A stretch of DNA of 12,811 nucleotides from Bacteroidales bacterium (lineage in GTDB: Bacteria; Bacteroidota; Bacteroidia; Bacteroidales; JAAUTT01): assembly GCA_012031335.1 (NCBI GenBank), contig JAAUTT010000039.1, positions 1-12,811 of the forward strand, given 5' to 3'. Shown in pieces: positions 9,116-12,811 of this stretch (position 1 is the stretch's first letter; each line of letters starts with the position of its first letter). Both the position numbers and the translations under genes were made by a program. Below the pieces are notes generated by a model, which made no database searches, was not told where the DNA came from, and saw only the letters and a list, made by a program, of their open reading frames with translations.

Positions 9116-9961
9116 CTAAACCGTCTGATGCTGTTTTCTGTAATCGCTGGGAGAAATATTTGCTTCTTTGTTGAACAGGCGGCTAAAGTAATGCTGGTCG
9201 TCGTAACCAATTAATCCGGCAATTTCTTTTACCGATTTATCGGTGTACATCAAAAACGTTTGGCTTCGGTAATTATCCGGTTCCGGATGATCCGCGAAGG
9301 GGACTCGATTCCGTGTTTCTGAAGTTTTTTGGTTAAAGTGGCAGGGGCTATATGCATCATTTCGGCGTATGCTTCCACCTGTTTGTGGGTTTTGTAGTGT
9401 TTTTCAACCAGCTGACTGAATTTACGGGCAAAATCGATGTTGCTGCTGTCGGCATCCTCCAGCACATTTTGCGAGCGGAACAGGCGATTGGAACGGATCA
9501 GGAGATTTTTCAGCAGATTTTTGAGCATTTCGTTCTGAAGTAAGTCGTTTTGCTCAAATTCTCCGGCCATCTCCTTAACTGTGTTACGATATACTGTAAG
9601 TTGCTGCGAATCGAGCAATATCTGAACAATGCGGAAGTTATTCACAAACAGCAAACCGTTGCACGACACTTCACTGTCGTGATATTCCACACAATAAAAC
9701 TCTTTATTGAACGAAATTGCATATCCACTGCAATTATCAGCATCTGATAACATAAAATGCTGCCCCGGAGTAATAAACACTGCTGATGGAAAAGTATCCG
9801 GAACAGCATTGTCGTCGATAGTCATCCGGCCCGAAAAGGTATCGATTACCAAATGGTAAACCAGGGATGAGGGCCTTCAAGGGTGCCTGATGCCGCAGAT
9901 TATCTAACGACAACACTGAAAAGTATGCAAGGGTTTGATCGTTTTTGTATATGTAATTCAT
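9116..9961 (-). CDS. AraC-family transcriptional regulator (three frameshifts as written)
   Basis: DNA-binding regulator, 282 aa after repair, with an N-terminal cupin-like sensor part (~1-150) and a C-terminal AraC double helix-turn-helix (~180-282). The first HTH is VEAYAEMMHIAPATLTKKLQ, followed by SPSRIIRNRIITEAKRFL. The second is SVKEIAGLIGYDDQHYFSRL, then FNKEANISPSDYRK, the hallmark AraC signature. As written the gene is in pieces. Breaks are at GGG 9881-9883, AAA 9851-9853 and AAAAA 9252-9256, and one added base at each gives PLEGPHPWFTILVIDTFSG near the N-terminus and AKRFLMYTDKS at the third site. The sum is exactly 283 codons. ATG at 9961 is chosen because NYIYKNDQTLAYFSVLSLD gives the normal family N-terminus. 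The gene lies directly upstream of, and in the same direction as, the thioredoxin/DUF6029 genes, which it probably controls; the inducer is unknown. Confidence 0.88.
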
Positions 9962-10009
9962 GGTAATATGAAAACGCTATGTAGTTGTTTTTGTTTGAAT
10001 CGGAGAACT

Positions 10010-10025
10010 TGTTATCCTGATAACA
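10010..10025. promoter_or_regulatory. 16-bp palindrome upstream of the AraC gene, candidate operator
   Basis: TGTTATCCTGATAACA has perfect 7-bp arms around a 2-bp centre. It lies about 50 nt before the AraC-gene start, between that start and the predicted promoter, and about 115 nt from the divergent dihydrouridine synthase gene. It could be a repressor site or a short hairpin in the AraC leader. AraC proteins usually bind direct repeats, so an AraC operator is not the obvious reading. Confidence 0.3.
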
Positions 10026-10061
10026 TTTTCGTTAAATGAAACATACAAGGTAAACAAAACA

Positions 10062-10094
10062 CAAAGTTAATCCAAGGTTTATCACATTTCCAAT
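10062..10094 (-). promoter_or_regulatory. Bacteroidota-type promoter for the AraC gene
   Basis: On the minus strand, TAACTTTG (10069 to 10062) matches the -7 consensus TAnnTTTG exactly. ATTG (10094 to 10091) lies 21 nt upstream, an acceptable -33 element (consensus TTTG). It would give a leader of roughly 90-95 nt that contains the 10010-10025 palindrome. On the plus strand the same intergenic region ends in TTTGTATTTTGC just before the dihydrouridine synthase gene, a weaker promoter-like sequence. Confidence 0.5.
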
Positions 10095-10141
10095 TACTCT
10101 CCAAAAGATTTGTATTTTGCACTTCATAAAAGAGAAGATCT

Positions 10142-11092
10142 ATGAATGCTCATGCTGTCATTTCAAAACCGGTTATCTATCTTGCGCCTTTGCAGGGATA
10201 TACCGATTATTCTTTCCGTATGGCTTTCTGCACTCTCTTTGATACCCCCGATGTGGCTTTTTCTCCATTTATCGAAACACATAAACCGGATCACAGGGCC
10301 TACCGGGATGTTTTACCCGAACGAAACACGGGTATTCCCCTCGTACCTCAGGTTTTGGGTAATAATGCTGCTGAAATGCAGCAGGTGATTGCTCATCTCC
10401 ACGAACTGGGTTATGACGAAATAAACTGGAATCTCGGCTGTCCCTATTCTATGGTTACTAAAAAACAAATGGGGGCTGGTCTGTTGCCTTTTCCTCAGGA
10501 AATAGATACGGTATTGAAAGAACTTTATAAAAACACCTCCTTAAAGCTATCAGTAAAAATGCGATTGGGACTGACCAGTCCCGACGAATGGCAAGAGGTT
10601 GTCCCGGTTTTAAACAGATACCCGCTTACCGAAGTGATTATCCATGGGCGAACCGCCAGTCAGATGTATAATGGTGATGTGAATGTCACTGCTTTTCATA
10701 GTATGACCGATCAATTAGTGCACCCGGTGTGCTATAATGGCAATATAAATTCACTGGAGGATTTTCAATCGCTGGTACAGCAAATGCCAATGGTATCAAA
10801 ATGGATGATTGGCCGGGGACTTATTGCCAACCCTCTGCTTTTACAGGAAATTAAAACAAATACAAAAGCTACACCACCCGAAATAAAAACAGCTATAAAC
10901 CGGTTACACGATCAGTTATTGTATCATAACAGCATGCACCTTAGCGGAGAGTCACACCTGATGCATAAGGTAAAACCCTACTGGGAGTATTTTAGCCAAT
11001 CGTTTCCCGATGAGAAAAAGGGGTTAAAAAAGATTAAAAAGTCTTCAACCTATGCTGCTTATCTCAATGCCTGTCGGGAGGTGCTAAGTTGA
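10142..11092 (+). CDS. tRNA-dihydrouridine synthase
   Basis: FMN-dependent cytosolic enzyme that reduces a uridine to dihydrouridine in tRNA using NADPH; 316 aa, intact. The TIM-barrel N-terminus carries YLAPLQGYTDYSFR (FMN-binding start, residues 13-26), then VPQVLGN, then the catalytic motif EINWNLGCPYSMVTKKQMGA with active-site Cys100. Also present are SVKMRLG (137-143), VIIHGRTASQMYNGDV (165-180), CYNGNINS (FMN phosphate region, 197-204) and MIGRGLIANP (222-231). The ATG at 10142 is 3 nt after an AGAAGATCT stretch and gives the usual short N-terminus. The helical C-terminal domain is present (SHLMHKVKPYWEYFSQ). It is transcribed divergently from the AraC gene across a 180-nt gap and looks like an unrelated housekeeping gene. 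Which U position it modifies, and hence which Dus subclass it belongs to, cannot be told from the sequence. Confidence 0.96.
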   Translation: MNAHAVISKPVIYLAPLQGYTDYSFRMAFCTLFDTPDVAFSPFIETHKPDHRAYRDVLPERNTGIPLVPQVLGNNAAEMQQVIAHLHELGYDEINWNLGCPYSMVTKKQMGAGLLPFPQEIDTVLKELYKNTSLKLSVKMRLGLTSPDEWQEVVPVLNRYPLTEVIIHGRTASQMYNGDVNVTAFHSMTDQLVHPVCYNGNINSLEDFQSLVQQMPMVSKWMIGRGLIANPLLLQEIKTNTKATPPEIKTAINRLHDQLLYHNSMHLSGESHLMHKVKPYWEYFSQSFPDEKKGLKKIKKSSTYAAYLNACREVLS

Positions 11093-11446
11093 AGATTGAT
11101 TTCCTGGCTGGAAATTCTTGTACTAACAGGATCGGAAGTTATTTTTAATCTTTTTTTCTTTTTAAAGATAAATCCACCTGGTTTCTCAATTTCTCTGGTA
11201 AATATTTCAGGCTTTAATAATACTTTTCAAGTAGCCGGTTAACTTTCACAATTAATATTTAATATTGTCATTGCGATGTAATATAGATTGCGTTGTGAAT
11301 TAAACTCATTATTATGGGGGTGGTTCAATACAACGAAGTCAGGAATATATCATTTCTGAATTTGGAAATGGATGATTACATCGGCTTGATTGAAAAGATC
11401 TCCTGGTGTGATCTTACAACTTTTGAATTATTTTATAATCATTTCC
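11093..11446. other. Intergenic region with no convincing gene
   Basis: 354 nt, very AT-rich. A 6-bp stem (ATTTCC/GGAAAT, 11099-11115) lies just after the dihydrouridine synthase stop but lacks a clean T run. The T-rich tract TCTTTTTTTCTTTTT lies near 11150-11164. Two near-identical 10-mers, ATTGCGATGT (11270-11279) and ATTGCGTTGT (11287-11296), sit 17 bp apart and could be a regulator site. A 50-codon open frame begins at ATG 11314 and runs 20 nt into the next gene; I do not call it a gene. I see no TAnnTTTG element and no RNA gene. Confidence 0.6.
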
Positions 11447-12685
11447 ATGAACCCGAATCTCAATAAACCGGTATTCTTTTCCGTAATGGCTAAGCCAGTC
11501 AGTTCGGCCTGTAATCTGAACTGTACTTATTGTTATTACCTCGAAAAGAAAAAATTATATCCGCAGGAAAAGAATTTTTTCATGTCGCACGAGCTGCTCG
11601 AAATATTTGTGAAGAATTATATATCAGCGCAGCAGGGACCTTTGATTAGTTTTGTTTGGCAAGGCGGAGAACCAACCCTTTATAGTACCGATTTTTTTAA
11701 GAAAGCTATTGAATTACAGCAAAAATATGCGGGAAAAAAAACTATCACCAATGCTTTTCAAACAAATGGGACAAGACTAACAGCAGAATGGTGCGAACTT
11801 TTCCGCAGGAATAATTTCCTGGTTGGGATTTCGATCGACGGACCCGAGCATGTTCATAACCTGCACCGGATAAACAAAGCCGGTAATCCTACCTTTTCGG
11901 GCGTAATGGATAGTATAGAAATGCTGAAGAAATACCAGATTGAATTCAATACATTAACGGTAGTTCACAGGGAAAGTCCAAAGTTTGCGCTGGAAATATA
12001 CAGGTTTTTAAAGCAGATTGGGAGCGGTTTTATGCAGTTTATTCCTATCGTTGAACGTACTGCCCTCGAAGGTAACAATGAAGAGCTGAAACTGGTAAAC
12101 CATTTATTCCGCAAAAAGGCCGAAGTAACTCCCTGGTCGGTGTTGCCCGAAGATTACGGACAATTTCTGATTACAATTTTTGATGAGTGGGTGCGCCACG
12201 ATGTCGGTAAATATTTTGTACAGCTTTTCGATGTTACCTTGGCTAACTGGGTGGGCGAAAATCCCGGCTTATGTGTTTTCAACGAAACATGTGGCGATGC
12301 TGTGGTAATGGAATATAACGGCGATATTTATTCGTGCGACCATTTTGTGTATCCTGAATTTCGCCTGGGAAATCTGCGTAACAAGGGTTTGCAGGAAATG
12401 GTTACCAGCCCCGAACAATTAAGCTTTGGCATGAATAAGCTTAATAAATTACCAAGGTATTGTCAGGTATGCGAATACAGATTTGCCTGCCATGGCGAAT
12501 GTCCCAAACATAGGTTTATGAAAACACCCGAAGGAGAATATGGTCTGAATTATTTATGTAAAGGGTATAAAATGTTTTTTAAACATGTCCATCCTTATAT
12601 GCAGTTCATGGGCGATGAACTGGAACAAAAACGTCCTCCCGCCAATGTAATGGCATGGGCAAAAAAGATTATTCCGGGTAAATGA
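11447..12685 (+). CDS. Anaerobic sulfatase-maturating radical SAM enzyme (anSME)
   Basis: Cytosolic radical SAM enzyme that oxidises a Cys or Ser in type I sulfatases to the catalytic formylglycine before export; 412 aa, intact. The start is ATG at 11447, giving MNPNLNKPVFFSVMAKPVSS. Upstream in-frame codons from TTG 11390 add an unlike hydrophobic stretch and are rejected. The radical SAM cluster motif is CNLNCTYC (Cys22, 26, 29), followed by WQGGEPTL (71-78) and FQTNGTRL. The C-terminal SPASM part has Cys276, 282 and 297, then Cys339, 342, 348, 352 and 371, spacing that fits the two auxiliary 4Fe-4S clusters of characterised anSMEs. Asp298, directly after Cys297 in GDIYSCDHFVYPEFRLGN, matches the catalytic base position. 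The SCDH.VYPE..LGN signature separates anSME from other SPASM enzymes. No sulfatase is in the window; a link to the SusC/SusD locus (sulfated glycans) is only a guess. Confidence 0.93.
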   Translation: MNPNLNKPVFFSVMAKPVSSACNLNCTYCYYLEKKKLYPQEKNFFMSHELLEIFVKNYISAQQGPLISFVWQGGEPTLYSTDFFKKAIELQQKYAGKKTITNAFQTNGTRLTAEWCELFRRNNFLVGISIDGPEHVHNLHRINKAGNPTFSGVMDSIEMLKKYQIEFNTLTVVHRESPKFALEIYRFLKQIGSGFMQFIPIVERTALEGNNEELKLVNHLFRKKAEVTPWSVLPEDYGQFLITIFDEWVRHDVGKYFVQLFDVTLANWVGENPGLCVFNETCGDAVVMEYNGDIYSCDHFVYPEFRLGNLRNKGLQEMVTSPEQLSFGMNKLNKLPRYCQVCEYRFACHGECPKHRFMKTPEGEYGLNYLCKGYKMFFKHVHPYMQFMGDELEQKRPPANVMAWAKKIIPGK

Positions 12686-12811
12686 AGAAAAAGTGGATTC
12701 CAAAATTAAACTGATCAACTGAAACGGATCAAGTTATTGATATTTTTAATTACTTACTTTATTTCTTTAATAACACTTTCTTTAAAGTCTCTTTTATTTA
12801 AATATTAGGGG
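12686..12811. other. Downstream region with no gene seen
   Basis: 126 nt, strongly AT-rich, after the anSME stop. I see no strong terminator hairpin and no convincing coding sequence on either strand. A short minus-strand stretch reads like a lysine-rich protein tail ending at about 12749, but a stop a few bases from the window edge prevents any claim. Confidence 0.5.

Noticed and set aside
11390..11446. Upstream TTG start for the anSME gene
   Set aside because: It adds 19 residues unlike the family N-terminus; the ATG at 11447 gives the normal short lead into the CxxxCxxC motif.
12749..12805. C-terminal end of a minus-strand gene entering from the right edge
   Set aside because: The lysine-rich reading (RDFKESVIKEIK) is short, and an in-frame stop lies within a few bases of the window edge.
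1..12811. CRISPR arrays, tRNA or rRNA genes, insertion sequences, phage genes
   Set aside because: I saw no regularly spaced repeats, no cloverleaf or rRNA-like sequence, and no transposase or integrase motif on either strand.

Overview
The window is a stretch of a Bacteroidota chromosome. A Bacteroidales-like or Marinilabiliales-like organism is my inference; I cannot name a genus from this sequence. The evidence is a FecR/SusC/SusD trio with an STN-bearing SusC, lipoproteins with Bacteroidota-style lipoboxes, an AraC-type regulator and matches to the Bacteroidota TAnnTTTG promoter element. The base composition is moderately AT-rich.

Layout. (1) Positions 1-503: 3' end of a FecR-type anti-sigma factor, cut by the window edge. 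(2) 681-5567 (+): a SusC-type TonB-dependent outer-membrane transporter, then a SusD-type surface lipoprotein 12 nt later. Immediately behind this susD (5568-5826) lies the orphaned last ~85 codons of a second, different susD, followed by a strong hairpin terminator. Together these form the uptake half of a polysaccharide or oligomer utilisation locus under sigma/anti-sigma control. No hydrolase is in view, so the substrate is unknown. (3) 6008-9961 (-): reading from right to left, an AraC-family regulator, a lipoprotein of two near-identical tandem thioredoxin-like domains, a periplasmic TlpA-type thioredoxin, and a DUF6029-like outer-membrane protein whose start lies 1 nt from the TlpA stop. 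I read this as a regulated cell-envelope redox module with a dedicated outer-membrane partner. (4) 10142-11092 (+): a tRNA-dihydrouridine synthase, divergent from the AraC gene. (5) 11447-12685 (+): an anaerobic sulfatase-maturating radical SAM enzyme with all cluster cysteines. It may serve sulfatases of a locus such as the one at the left, but none is in the window.

An important caveat: five genes are broken as written (susC five times, susD once, the DUF6029 gene once, the tandem thioredoxin gene twice, the AraC gene three times). By my reading, each of the twelve breaks is repaired by adding one base, usually in a short run of identical bases, and each repaired gene then has a whole number of codons and a normal family length. 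Twelve deletions and no insertions points to consensus sequencing error rather than decay, so I annotate these as single genes. The susD remnant is different: it is a true truncation or an assembly junction.

The most unusual content is the AraC / double-thioredoxin lipoprotein / TlpA / DUF6029 cluster and the tandem susD tail.
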